Shown here: in pieces, positions 44,435 to 52,138 of the stretch
How the letters are laid out: every line of letters begins with the position of its first letter
Position numbering within the stretch: the stretch's first letter is position 1
NCBI GenBank assembly: GCA_017453045.1
Contig: JAFTKX010000006.1
Coordinates: forward strand, 1 to 64,000
From: Clostridia bacterium
Lineage (GTDB): Bacteria > Bacillota > Clostridia > Christensenellales > Borkfalkiaceae
Length of the DNA: 64,000 bases
Direction of reading: 5' to 3'
Notes under the pieces: generated by a model
What the model was told of the DNA's origin: nothing
The model's database searches: none
The model's input: the letters and a program-made list of their open reading frames with translations, nothing else
Position numbers and translations under genes: made by a program

Positions 44435-46333
44435 ATGGAAAAAGTAAGAATTCAAGACGATTTATTTACGCACGTAAACCAAGAAGCGTTGGATAAATTA
44501 GTTATTCCCGACGATAAGCCTACCGCAGGCGGATTTCAAGTACTTGCAGACGACGTTGAAAAATTGATGATTGGCGAATTTAACGCTATGAGCAAGTCTA
44601 AAGCATATCCTAACGTTTATTTAGAAAACGCTTGCAAATTGTTTAAGGTTATCAAAAACGTTAAAAAGAGAGAAAAAGACGGTATTACCCCCGCTCTTAA
44701 AAACGTTGCAATATTAAACAAAGTAACGGATATGAAGTCTTTTAGCAAACACTATAAGACTTTGAAACTTAAGAGAATTCCCCTTCCTTTCATCATTTCG
44801 GTTGACACCGATATGAAAGACTCTAAAAAGCATTGCGTTGCAATTCAAGGTCCAAGCGTTATTTTGCCAGACGCTTCTTACTATAAACCCGAAAGAGCGC
44901 AACAAAAGGATATGATTTTGGGCGTTTGGACTAACGTTGCGAAAGCAATTCTTGCAAAAACCGATTTAAGCCCTGAAGATCAAGAATTATTCCTTGCAGA
45001 TACTATTAAATTCGACGCTATTTTAGCAAATCTTGTAAAAACTCGCGAAGAATGGTCTGAATACGTTAAGGCTTACAACCCTATGAAATCAACTAAAGTT
45101 GCTTCTATGGTTAAACCCGTAAACTTTAAGAAGATTTTGAAAGATTTATTCGGTTTCCTTCCCGAAACAGTTATCGTTGCAGAGCCAAGATATTTTAAAG
45201 CGTTTAAAGAAGTATTCAACGAAGAAAACTTTGAAATTTACAAGCGTTGGGCTTACGTAAACGCAATTATCAATTCCTGCTCTTATTTAACCGAAGAGTT
45301 GAGAGATTTAGGTAGCGTTTACTACCGCACTATCGCAGGTATTAAGGCTAATACTCCGCTTGAAAAATACGCTTATCAAATAGCGTCGGGTATGTATTCT
45401 GAACCTGTTGGATTGTACTACGGCGAAAAATATTTCGGCGAAGAAGCAAAGAAAGATATTACCGAAATCGTATATCAAATTATCGACACTTATAAATCGA
45501 GAATTCAAAACAACGATATATTAGAACAAGCAACTAAAGATAAAGCCATTTTAAAACTCTCTACAATGGGCGTTAAAATGGGTTATCCCGACAAAGTTAG
45601 AAAAATTTACGACCTTTTGGTATTTAACGAAAAGAAATCTTTGTTCGATATAATGCTTACTTTAAACCAAGTAAGAGTTTTAGATTCGTTAGCAAAATTG
45701 AACGAGCCTACCGACCCAACCAAGTGGCAAATGCCGGGTCATATGGTAAACGCTTGTTACGATCCGTCGGTAAACGACATTACCTTCCCCGCTGCAATTT
45801 TACAACCGCCGTTCTATTCTTTAAAGCAATCGAGAAGTGAAAACTTGGGCGGTATCGGCGCGGTTATCGGACACGAAATTTCTCACGCTTTCGACTCGAA
45901 CGGCGCTAAATGCGACGAACACGGCAACATCAACAACTGGTGGACAAAAGGCGACGAAAAGAGATTTAAGACTAAAGTTAACGCTATGGTTAAACAATTC
46001 GACGGCATTGAACTTCCTTGGGGTAAGGTAAACGGCAAGTTTATCGTTAGCGAAAATATGGCAGATAACGGCGGTATGGCTGTTACGTTGGAAATTATGT
46101 CTAAAACTCCTAACGCGTCTTACGTAGAATACTTTACTAACTGGGCAAAAGTTTGGTGCGTAAAGGCAAAACCCGAATATCAACAATTACTCTTAAGTAT
46201 TGACGTTCACGGTCCTAATATTTTGCGTACGAACATGCCACCGAGAAACTTCCCCGAATGGTACGAAACGTTCAACGTTAAAAAGACTGACAAGATGTAT
46301 CTTGCTCCAAACAAGCGTATTGTAATTTGGTAA
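44435..46333 (+). CDS. pepO: M13-family metallopeptidase (PepO/neprilysin type)
   Basis: 632-aa zinc endopeptidase. The zinc motif HEISHAFD (HExxH, near residue 485) is followed by the third ligand in SENMADNGGMAVTL (ENxxD), with NDITFPAAILQPPFYS before it and the C-terminal INVHGP-like LSIDVHGPNILRTN. No signal peptide or membrane anchor, so it degrades oligopeptides in the cytoplasm. Stand-alone gene with its own promoter and terminator. Confidence 0.94.
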   Translation: MEKVRIQDDLFTHVNQEALDKLVIPDDKPTAGGFQVLADDVEKLMIGEFNAMSKSKAYPNVYLENACKLFKVIKNVKKREKDGITPALKNVAILNKVTDMKSFSKHYKTLKLKRIPLPFIISVDTDMKDSKKHCVAIQGPSVILPDASYYKPERAQQKDMILGVWTNVAKAILAKTDLSPEDQELFLADTIKFDAILANLVKTREEWSEYVKAYNPMKSTKVASMVKPVNFKKILKDLFGFLPETVIVAEPRYFKAFKEVFNEENFEIYKRWAYVNAIINSCSYLTEELRDLGSVYYRTIAGIKANTPLEKYAYQIASGMYSEPVGLYYGEKYFGEEAKKDITEIVYQIIDTYKSRIQNNDILEQATKDKAILKLSTMGVKMGYPDKVRKIYDLLVFNEKKSLFDIMLTLNQVRVLDSLAKLNEPTDPTKWQMPGHMVNACYDPSVNDITFPAAILQPPFYSLKQSRSENLGGIGAVIGHEISHAFDSNGAKCDEHGNINNWWTKGDEKRFKTKVNAMVKQFDGIELPWGKVNGKFIVSENMADNGGMAVTLEIMSKTPNASYVEYFTNWAKVWCVKAKPEYQQLLLSIDVHGPNILRTNMPPRNFPEWYETFNVKKTDKMYLAPNKRIVIW

Positions 46334-46346
46334 AAATAAAAACACA

Positions 46347-46375
46347 AAAAGTAGGTTGCAAAACCTACTTTTTTA
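46347..46375 (+). terminator. Terminator of pepO-like gene
   Basis: AAAAAGTAGGTT-GCA-AAACCTACTTTTTT, 13 bases after the stop codon. Confidence 0.9.
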
Positions 46376-46463
46376 TTGATATGGGTGAATTATACTTTTA
46401 AGTGCAACACCTTAATTACTAATTGATTTTTAATCAATTAAGGTAGTGCCACCTTAAAATTTT

Positions 46464-46712
46464 GCCCAACTTCGTGCCCAACATTTTTCATTTTCTACTT
46501 AATTTAAAAATTTATTTAGGAAATCTAAACAAAAAAATTAGCGGTTTTAAAAGTTTTTCACTTTCAAAACCGCTATTTTGGTGCACCTTCGGGGACTCGA
46601 ACCCAGGACCCACTGATTAAGAGCCAATTAAAAGGTTTTTTTAACACGCAAAATTGCCCATTTTATCTGCGATTTTAAGAACACGAAAAACCCAACCCAA
46701 CATTTACCCAAC
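46464..46712. repeat. GCCCAAC/ACCCAAC direct repeats around the att site
   Basis: Heptamers GCCCAAC at 46464 and 46476 (left of the tRNA fragment) and ACCCAAC at 46690, 46695 and 46706 (right of it); another lies near 47269. Spaced direct repeats on both sides of a tRNA att core resemble arm-type sites of tyrosine integrases. The copies to the left would lie outside this element and could be left by an earlier insertion. No gene is supported in 46376-46739. Confidence 0.5.
46579..46626 (-). other. att core: 3' half of tRNA-Lys(CUU)
   Basis: The minus strand reads from the anticodon loop (GGCTCTTAATCAG) through T-arm GGGTTCGAGTCCC to GGTGCACCA, including CCA. No D-arm or 5' acceptor strand precedes it; the sequence becomes unrelated AT-rich DNA right of 46626. 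This is the usual footprint of integration into a tRNA 3' end, with the rebuilt full tRNA-Lys expected at the far end of the element. Confidence 0.88.
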
Positions 46713-46739
46713 TTAAAAAACGTCTTTTGCAGTTAATAT

Positions 46740-46763
46740 AAAAAGAGCCGAAAGGCTCTTTTT
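46740..46763. terminator. Bidirectional terminator (end of antisense RNA 1)
   Basis: AAAAAGAGCC-GAAA-GGCTCTTTTT, symmetrical with A and T runs. On the minus strand it lies where antisense RNA 1 should end. Confidence 0.85.
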
Positions 46764-46829
46764 CTTTCCCCTAACTTGACTTCTCTTTTGCTTTCGTATT
46801 AAGCAAGAAGAAAAAGGAGGTTAATCCGT

Positions 46830-46907
46830 ATGTCAACACTTGAACTTCTCTACATACTTTTAAAGATTATCTACCAAATAATCTTAATTCTTAAAGAACT
46901 CGATTAA
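46830..46907 (+). CDS. 25-aa hydrophobic peptide 1 (type I toxin-like)
   Basis: A 25-aa ORF beginning MSTLELLYILLKII and ending ILILKELD. It is almost wholly Leu/Ile with a charged end, so it would form one membrane helix. The ribosome-binding site is near perfect (AAAAAGGAGG, 8 bases before ATG). A consensus promoter lies immediately downstream on the opposite strand and would make an RNA covering the whole gene. Short hydrophobic peptide, strong RBS and overlapping antisense RNA are the hallmarks of type I toxin-antitoxin loci. The sense promoter is weak (TTGACT-15-TATTAA). The sequence is not a family I recognise. Confidence 0.7.
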   Translation: MSTLELLYILLKIIYQIILILKELD

Positions 46908-47025
46908 CCTTCCTTTTCGAGTTTATTGTAACACGTTTCAAAATTTAAGTCAAGTCCTTAATCTTGCCTACTTTTCAAGCCTTCCCCTATCCTTTTACTG
47001 CAAAAACTTTTAAATCTACGCAATA

Positions 47026-47209
47026 AAAAAAGAGCCCTAAGCCCTTTTTAACAATATTTATAACCCCTTTGACAAAGCATTAAAATGTGTTGTTGCAGGC
47101 AAAAAGGAGGTTATTTTTTATGATATCATTACAACTCCTACTTGTAATACTTCAAATCATTAACACAATCATTGAAATTAAAAACAACAATAAAAAATAA
47201 CACTCCCTG
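47026..47209 (-). ncRNA. Antisense RNA 2 (putative antitoxin)
   Basis: Minus-strand promoter TTGACA (47239-47244), 17-base spacer, TACACT (47216-47221). The RNA would start near 47209, cover peptide 2 completely and end at AAAAAGGGC-TTAGG-GCTCTTTTTTT (about 47050-47024), a hairpin that pairs well only in this orientation (G-U in place of A-C). About 184 nt. Confidence 0.65.
47120..47200 (+). CDS. 26-aa hydrophobic peptide 2 (type I toxin-like)
   Basis: A 26-aa ORF beginning MISLQLLLVILQII and ending IKNNNKK: one hydrophobic helix with a basic tail. RBS AAAAAGGAGG, 9 bases before ATG, identical to that of peptide 1. Upstream lies TTGACAAAGCATTAAAATGTG, an inverted and two-base-shorter copy of the antisense promoter found downstream, so this cassette is flanked by an inverted promoter repeat. 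Likely a second copy or paralogue of the same toxin-like module. Confidence 0.7.
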   Translation: MISLQLLLVILQIINTIIEIKNNNKK

Positions 47210-47311
47210 TGTTTGAGTGTAACACATTTTATTTGCTTTGTCAATCCCTAAAACCGACAAACCCAACCCGTTTTATTTTACTGCAATTAGACGTACATTT
47301 ACTATGACAAG

Positions 47312-47491
47312 CGCACCGCTCGCAAGCGAGCGGTGCGGTAAATGCACTGCACTTTTTGCACTTATATGGGTTTTGTTACAAGAAAAAGAAGACGGGATAC
47401 GGAAAATTTCCGCTATCCCGCTCTTCTTTTTTCCGTATTTAACCGTCTTTTTCTTTTTTTGAACGCAAAATACCCACATAACTATGTGGGT
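47312..47491. other. Hairpin cluster downstream of rep: origin/packaging candidate
   Basis: Three strong hairpins in 180 bases with no gene: a 12-bp perfect stem (CGCACCGCTCGC, loop AA) at 47312-47337; a long interrupted stem (AAAAAGAAG, GGGATA, GGAAA and complements) at 47384-47431, which can also terminate transcription both ways; and a 9-bp perfect stem ACCCACATA-AC-TATGTGGGT at 47472-47491. Located directly after the HUH Rep gene, they are candidates for double-strand origin, single-strand origin or packaging signal. Confidence 0.5.
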
Positions 47492-47521
47492 TAAAGTTTA
47501 ATTATTCATTACCGTACCGCT

Positions 47522-48451
47522 CTAATTCAACAGCGGAAACACATCACAATCGGACCTTTTTAATTCTGGATCTAATATGGTTGACTTTAAAATTTCATCA
47601 TAAATTACAAACTTGTTACAATAACTAAGTTTATAGCCAAGACTTATATCGTCTTTTTCCAATTCAACGTCTAAACAACTATCAATATGCCTTGAATAAA
47701 CTATTTTTTCTTCTGTTTTACCTATATACTTAATAATATAATTAGCAACGCCACCGACGTTATTTTCTATAGGCTGAAAATCGTTTCTTCCAAAACGAAC
47801 TGCAAAAAAAGAATTTATCATTGACTTTTCCATACGCTTACGCATAGGATTAAAATACTTACTTACTTTGAAAAAGCCTTTCATCTGTCCTTTAGGTATA
47901 TAAAAAACGCCATGAAAATGTAATCTTCCTGTTACTGCACCGTTTTCCCAAACACCCATAAATCGCCAACCATAATCAGTTGCTAAATGACTTAGGCAGG
48001 TTAAATAAGATTTTTTAAATTCTTCTTCATTATCAAATTTAGAAGAATCGTAAGTTTGCGTTACAAAATAATTCCAACAATGCAAATTAGCCTTTTCCTT
48101 GAAACGTTTTTTCCGCATTATTAAATTAATTCTTTTTTGCTTTAATCGCTTTTCTACGTAATCGCTAAAATCTATATCATTGTTTAACATATCAAACAAA
48201 TCTTCATAATAATGATTATTTTTATACAAAACAATCATTCTACTATTGATATATTCTTTTTGCTTTTCAACGTTCAAATTCAAATCTTTAGACTCTTTAT
48301 AGGCTATCTCGAACAATTCCGAAATAAAATCTTTCTTAATTCTTCTTTTATTGCTCTTAATCGCTGTTCGTGTTCCGACCAAATGAAAACCGTTTACTTT
48401 AAGTTTATATCTTGCAATTTCTGGAATTGCTTCTCTTAATACCATCTCCAT
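47522..48451 (-). CDS. HUH rolling-circle replication initiator
   Basis: 309-aa Rep-like protein. All three HUH motifs are visible: motif I FVTQTY (about 129-134), motif II RLHFHGVFY with the two metal-binding His (177-181), motif III NYIIKYIGK (237-245) with a single candidate nicking Tyr neighbourhood. It would nick one strand at the origin and start rolling-circle synthesis. This single-domain layout resembles initiators of ssDNA phages and small plasmids; no helicase domain. First motif begins after a 120-aa basic N-terminal region. The start at 48451 is tentative (GGAATTTAT upstream). Confidence 0.85.
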   Translation of the reverse strand: MEMVLREAIPEIARYKLKVNGFHLVGTRTAIKSNKRRIKKDFISELFEIAYKESKDLNLNVEKQKEYINSRMIVLYKNNHYYEDLFDMLNNDIDFSDYVEKRLKQKRINLIMRKKRFKEKANLHCWNYFVTQTYDSSKFDNEEEFKKSYLTCLSHLATDYGWRFMGVWENGAVTGRLHFHGVFYIPKGQMKGFFKVSKYFNPMRKRMEKSMINSFFAVRFGRNDFQPIENNVGGVANYIIKYIGKTEEKIVYSRHIDSCLDVELEKDDISLGYKLSYCNKFVIYDEILKSTILDPELKRSDCDVFPLLN

Positions 48452-48478
48452 ATAAATTCCCTACTTATAAAAAACTAC

Positions 48479-48507
48479 TTGACTTTTACGTAAAAATCGA
48501 ATATAAT
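48479..48507 (+). promoter_or_regulatory. Promoter of small RNA 1
   Basis: TTGACT (48479-48484), 17-base spacer, TATAAT (48502-48507), 28 bases upstream of the rep start and on the opposite strand. Confidence 0.85.
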
Positions 48508-48513
48508 AATATC

Positions 48514-48592
48514 AAGAGAGAGGACTCGCTGATTAAGTTCGGCTGAACGACTTACGCTGGAAACAGGACTGTAACTGCCACTCTCTTTTTTT
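48514..48592 (+). ncRNA. Small RNA 1, about 79 nt (class A)
   Basis: Starts AAGAGAGAGG and ends CCACTCTCTTTTTTT, so the two ends pair (7 bp, an A-A mismatch, 2 bp) and form the terminator. Inside are two hairpins: GUUC-GGCU-GAAC and CUG-GAAA-CAG. The core CGCTGATTAAGTTCGGCTGA is nearly repeated in small RNA 3. A three-way-junction fold is implied. It runs against the leftward genes and lies between rep and the gene at 48596. No known RNA family is recognised. Confidence 0.75.
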
Positions 48593-48595
48593 ATG

Positions 48596-48913
48596 CTATT
48601 TTTTCTTAATAGGCTTGTTCATTACTGAATCAAACTTGCTTTTATCTTTTGCGTGTATTTTCCAATCATTATATCCACGAGAAAAATCTTTGATTTTATC
48701 TTCATAAGGATTTGGTAAAATATACGCTTTTTTCTTATCTTTACTATTTGGATTTTTATGTAAAGGAATAGTCGGCTCATTATCATAATTATCTGAATGC
48801 GTTATACTTACGTATTGATATTTACCGTCTTTTTTTGAATAAGTATATGCAGGATGATTAGTTGCTTTGTTTTTTCTAAAACCCTTACGAAAGTTATTTC
48901 TCATTTTAGCCAT
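48596..48913 (-). CDS. Small basic protein C1
   Basis: 105-aa highly basic, hydrophilic protein with no membrane span. The stretch THSDNYDNEP...HKNPNSKDKKKAYILPNP is similar in order to THTKKKDYEE...KPNPDKTDNRSMYLKRP in the gene at 51775, so the two are probably paralogues. Each has a class A small RNA converging on its 3' end. Function unknown; DNA or RNA binding is plausible from the charge. Confidence 0.6.
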   Translation of the reverse strand: MAKMRNNFRKGFRKNKATNHPAYTYSKKDGKYQYVSITHSDNYDNEPTIPLHKNPNSKDKKKAYILPNPYEDKIKDFSRGYNDWKIHAKDKSKFDSVMNKPIKKK

Positions 48914-48920
48914 AATCTCC

Positions 48921-49130
48921 TTATAAACCACCGTCTAAAATATTAAAAACGTTATGCAAAAACTTATATCGTTTATCGTATTGTTTTTCAGTCAGTCCTT
49001 TTTCTTGCATAACCTTTTTCTTTGACTTATTAGAAAACATACCTACCGTATTATGTAGCTCTTGCCGTGTTACGCCCGAATCAAGTTTCTTCTTTATCCA
49101 AGCACGTTCTTTGTAATATTTATCTTCCAT
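48921..49130 (-). CDS. Small basic protein B1
   Basis: 69-aa basic helical protein: ERAWIKKKLDSGVTRQEL, VGMFSNKSKKKVMQEKGL, TEKQYDKRYKFLHN. It is a clear paralogue of the protein at 60158-60481 (ERAWIRKKINKGVLQDEL, VGIFSNRKKKSVMEQKKL, SEKQYAKRKKFLGN). RBS GGAGAACATT. The helix-rich basic character suggests nucleic-acid binding. Function unknown. Confidence 0.65.
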   Translation of the reverse strand: MEDKYYKERAWIKKKLDSGVTRQELHNTVGMFSNKSKKKVMQEKGLTEKQYDKRYKFLHNVFNILDGGL

Positions 49131-49141
49131 AATGTTCTCCT

Positions 49142-49345
49142 TTAATTATTTTCATCCGTTTCGGGGGAAACGTCAACGTCGTCAACCCACTCCGTCACAC
49201 TTGCGCAGAGTTCTTTAATCAAAATTTTCGAGCCCTTTATCGCGTTGTCGGAAAGGGTTATTTTATTGTTTTTTAAAAGAGCAAGCCCTTCTACGTTCGC
49301 GCTTAATAATTTTTCCATTGCCTTAATATCCGTTCCTTTTGCCAT
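49142..49345 (-). CDS. Small acidic-tailed protein
   Basis: 67-aa protein (MAKGTDIKAMEKLLS...), helical core and an acidic C-terminus (DDVDVSPETDENN). RBS GGAGACGTAAGT. No domain recognised. Lies between the ATPase gene and the B1 gene in the leftward operon. Confidence 0.55.
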   Translation of the reverse strand: MAKGTDIKAMEKLLSANVEGLALLKNNKITLSDNAIKGSKILIKELCASVTEWVDDVDVSPETDENN

Positions 49346-49396
49346 ACTTACGTCTCCACGATATTTTTCTAATTCCTTTTGAGTATAACTGTGTTT

Positions 49397-51568
49397 CTAT
49401 AAAAGTTCATCTTGCGTTGATATATAGTCCGCATACTCTTTCATATCGTCAAGTCCGAACAAATTATACTCGACACGACTTTCAAACGTTCCTGACATAC
49501 AGTCGCTCCCGTTACGCTTACTACGATTTTTCTTGAAAGAAAGATAATACTTGCTATTTTTTACCCTACCTTCCATACGTCCGCTTTGCAACTCTATGCT
49601 TAAACGCTTTCCGCCGAACAAATTCATTGTCCTGTCATTCCAACGCCCTATAGTCGTTCTTAAAAATTCAAAAAAAGTTGTCAAAAGCCTATTGTCCGTT
49701 CTTAAAAAACGATTTTCTAAATACAAGCCGTCAAGTTTATTTTTTAAACCTAACAAAAAGGGCGAAAACATCCTAAAAGGGCTAAAAAACGGCAAAACGG
49801 TAGCGCTATCACTACTATCTTCTATTAAAGCAACTTGTCCTACGCCCCTTAAATTTGCCGTTATATTTTCAATACGTTGCATATCCGCGCCTATACTTAC
49901 CATATTCCTATGGCGTATATAACAAGCGTGTCTTGACATTTTAAAAAGGACGTGAGTCAAATCGTTCTTTTGGTTGCATTCTTCATCTGAGCCTTTTACT
50001 TCTTGAAGTTCTAACGTATTTTTGAACTCTTTATCCGCTTCCGTTATTATCCATACGCCCCATCCAAAAGCGTAGCGGTTAGGATTATCCTTAATCATTT
50101 GATTGCCGAGTCTTATCATGTCAAAATCAAGTATATGACTATGACGACTAAACGAATCAATATATCTACTATCACGAGCAAAAAAGTCGCTATTCCACAT
50201 AGGGAAATTGCCTAAATCTTCTAAAAGGCTATCTACTCTTATTGAATAGTTTGATACAATCAAACTACTTTCGGTTGTATAAATCGTATAAGCGAGAGCA
50301 TAATCTCTTAATACGTCCCATATATCTTCAAGATATAAATTGTTATCATAAACTACAGGATATTTATCTATATCGTAACCGTATATCGTTGCGCTACAAG
50401 GGTTATTCAAAAAGATTTCTTTTTCAGAGTTTATCCATCTAATACAGGACCACTTGTCATAGATAACGTGATGGGCATAACATTGTTTCAAAACTCTTTC
50501 AAATGCAAGCCAAGGAAAATTTGGAAAACACGCGTCGCACTCTAATATTATTTCAAGCGCGTCGTCGCGAAGTTGTACTTCCATACTTAAAGCCATATCC
50601 GTAAGCATTGAAGTTTTACCTTCGCCCATTTCCGCGTAAATATAGGTTACGACACCTAATTCATTTATAAAACCCCTATTTCTTCGTTCGTTACGCCTTA
50701 AACGGTTATATCCGATTTTTTTGCTTATGACTGACAAAATAATGAAAGCAATTACTACGTAACCCCACCAAGGAAAGAACGTGAAAAACGCCCATAAATC
50801 TAAAAACAACTTGTATATTTGCCTATACAAATTCACAAAATCAAAAGATACGGCAAAATATAAGTAATAAGATATAAATTCAATAAAAATCGTCGGCACG
50901 TTAATATATAACACGCCTAAGACTATCCAAACTATGTACGTTGCAGGGCTCTTTTTTAGAAAATTTAAAAAACCTACAACCCAATTTTTTATATGCTTAA
51001 ACACGTTAAATTCTAACCAACGCCAAAATTTCAAAAACTTACTATCTTTAATTACGGTTTCAGTTTTTGGTTTGAAATACCACTTTTTAAACAATGAAAA
51101 AGATATAAAAAATATGGGTACGGCAAAAAGTACAATCGTACTTACTATCGTAAATAAGTTTAACACGTGATATATATATCTAAAAAAGACAACTTTTTTA
51201 GCAAAGGTTTGCCAATACAAATCCCATTTCCGCCAAAATGCGCCAATTTCAGAAGGAATAAAAGTCGTCGGATTTGATATCGAAGGCGCGTTCTCGACTT
51301 TAAATAACGACAATACTAAATCTCGTAAGTTTAAAAAGGAATAGTCCGGCAAGTTATTTACCGTCGGAACGTAACCTTCTATATCAAACGCATAACAAAA
51401 CACACTCGCGCAACTTGTACCAAAATCTATACAACTCTCTACTAATCGCCCTAAAAAAGTTGGAAAACGAAATATGCCCAAATAAACAAATATAGCCGTA
51501 ATTACAGCATAAACGTATATATACTGCGCTTTTAAAAAATGATTTTTTATTGCTTTTAAAACTCTCAT
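49397..51568 (-). CDS. Membrane-anchored P-loop ATPase (Zot/pI-like)
   Basis: 723-aa protein. The first 290 residues hold about five hydrophobic segments (near 17-40, 128-160, 208-240, 258-282). Then comes a P-loop ATPase: Walker A YAEMGEGKTSM (about 311-321) and a Walker B-like WGVWIITEADKEF (503-515) after an ACFPNFPW segment. This order, membrane part then ATPase, suits a secretion or assembly motor. In a small HUH-Rep element the closest known role is the Zot/pI assembly ATPase of filamentous phages; a VirD4/FtsK-type coupling protein is the alternative. Start overlaps the 30-aa membrane peptide (ATGA). Confidence 0.7.
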   Translation of the reverse strand: MRVLKAIKNHFLKAQYIYVYAVITAIFVYLGIFRFPTFLGRLVESCIDFGTSCASVFCYAFDIEGYVPTVNNLPDYSFLNLRDLVLSLFKVENAPSISNPTTFIPSEIGAFWRKWDLYWQTFAKKVVFFRYIYHVLNLFTIVSTIVLFAVPIFFISFSLFKKWYFKPKTETVIKDSKFLKFWRWLEFNVFKHIKNWVVGFLNFLKKSPATYIVWIVLGVLYINVPTIFIEFISYYLYFAVSFDFVNLYRQIYKLFLDLWAFFTFFPWWGYVVIAFIILSVISKKIGYNRLRRNERRNRGFINELGVVTYIYAEMGEGKTSMLTDMALSMEVQLRDDALEIILECDACFPNFPWLAFERVLKQCYAHHVIYDKWSCIRWINSEKEIFLNNPCSATIYGYDIDKYPVVYDNNLYLEDIWDVLRDYALAYTIYTTESSLIVSNYSIRVDSLLEDLGNFPMWNSDFFARDSRYIDSFSRHSHILDFDMIRLGNQMIKDNPNRYAFGWGVWIITEADKEFKNTLELQEVKGSDEECNQKNDLTHVLFKMSRHACYIRHRNMVSIGADMQRIENITANLRGVGQVALIEDSSDSATVLPFFSPFRMFSPFLLGLKNKLDGLYLENRFLRTDNRLLTTFFEFLRTTIGRWNDRTMNLFGGKRLSIELQSGRMEGRVKNSKYYLSFKKNRSKRNGSDCMSGTFESRVEYNLFGLDDMKEYADYISTQDELL

Positions 51569-51657
51569 ATTTGCGTACCTACAAAATACATATATCCAAC
51601 TAAAAGGACTAAAAATAATACTAAAATAAAAATTAAAATTCTCTTTAATATCTTCAT
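51565..51657 (-). CDS. 30-aa single-span membrane peptide
   Basis: A 30-aa ORF: MKILKRILIFILVLFLV then LLVGYMYFVGTQI. A basic N-terminus and one membrane helix, with no cleavage site. Its stop overlaps the ATPase start by 4 bases (ATGA), so translation is coupled. AAGG lies 8 bases upstream. In filamentous phages, tiny one-helix minor coat proteins (pVII/pIX) sit in the structural block; this is a candidate of that kind. Confidence 0.6.
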   Translation of the reverse strand: MKILKRILIFILVLFLVLLVGYMYFVGTQI

Positions 51658-51674
51658 AACTTGACCTTAACGTA

Positions 51675-51703
51675 TTGACATTTTTAAATTTATCGTATAT
51701 AAT
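51675..51703 (+). promoter_or_regulatory. Promoter of small RNA 2
   Basis: TTGACA (51675-51680), 17-base spacer, TATAAT (51698-51703): exact consensus, oriented away from the membrane peptide gene. Confidence 0.9.
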
Positions 51704-51708
51704 AATCT

Positions 51709-51777
51709 CAAGAGTTTTGCATTGACCTTGTTTACAAGGTATAGTCGAAAGGACGGGATTGCAAAACTCTTTTTTTA
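51709..51777 (+). ncRNA. Small RNA 2, about 69 nt (class A)
   Basis: Begins near AAGAGTTTTGCA and ends TGCAAAACTCTTTTTTT: a 12-bp perfect closing stem that is also the terminator. Inside are ACCTTG-TTTA-CAAGGT (6 bp) and GUC-GAAAG-GAC. The same plan as RNAs 1 and 3: closing stem, two internal hairpins, U-tract. Its 3' end touches the stop codon of the converging gene at 51775. Confidence 0.78.
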
Positions 51778-52137
51778 TTTACGATTGTTCTTATCATATT
51801 TTTCTTTTAAATGTTTTGGCATATCTAAATCTTTATTGTGAGGAATAAACATTCTTTTAGGAAGTTTAGACGGTCTCTTTAAATACATAGAACGGTTATC
51901 TGTTTTATCGGGATTTGGTTTAATTTCTTCATAATCTTTTTTCTTTGTATGAGTTGCTTCTCTATGAACAAAACCGTCTTCTTCCTTTTTGCTTTTCTTA
52001 TCAATAAAACGTTCTTCATCTATTACAAGAGTAGTTCTATTTTTACTTATTTTAAGCCTTGCCCAAAAAGGAAAACGCTTTGGAAAGTCTTTCTTAACTG
52101 CCGTCTTTTTAGACGGCTTTTTATTTTTCTTTGCCAT
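51775..52137 (-). CDS. Small basic protein C2
   Basis: 120-aa very basic protein (about one third Lys/Arg): MAKKNKKPSKKTAVKKDFPK at the N-terminus, then KPNPDKTDNRSMYLKRPSKL. Probable paralogue of the protein at 48596. Its start lies one base after the stop of the exported protein gene upstream. Nucleic-acid binding is likely from charge; function unknown. Confidence 0.6.
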   Translation of the reverse strand: MAKKNKKPSKKTAVKKDFPKRFPFWARLKISKNRTTLVIDEERFIDKKSKKEEDGFVHREATHTKKKDYEEIKPNPDKTDNRSMYLKRPSKLPKRMFIPHNKDLDMPKHLKEKYDKNNRK

Positions 52138-52138
52138 T

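Larger units (their letters stand above)
46740..46918 (-). ncRNA. Antisense RNA 1 (putative antitoxin)
   Basis: Minus-strand promoter TTGACT (46948-46953), 17-base spacer, TACAAT (46925-46930). The transcript would start near 46918 and run through the complete peptide 1 gene and its RBS to the terminator at 46740-46763, about 180 nt. It is fully complementary to the peptide mRNA, as in TxpA/RatA- or Fst-type systems. Confidence 0.65.

Noticed and set aside
44714-46186. Leftward and alternative-frame ORFs inside the pepO-like gene
   Set aside because: Shadows of a full-length, motif-complete metallopeptidase gene.
46579-46626. Functional tRNA-Lys gene
   Set aside because: Only the half from the anticodon loop to CCA is present, and the T-stem has a mismatch.
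48514-48592. Hammerhead ribozyme, because of CTGATT and GAAA
   Set aside because: The spacing and required core (CTGANGA, then GAAA flanking stem II) do not fit; GAAA here is a simple loop.
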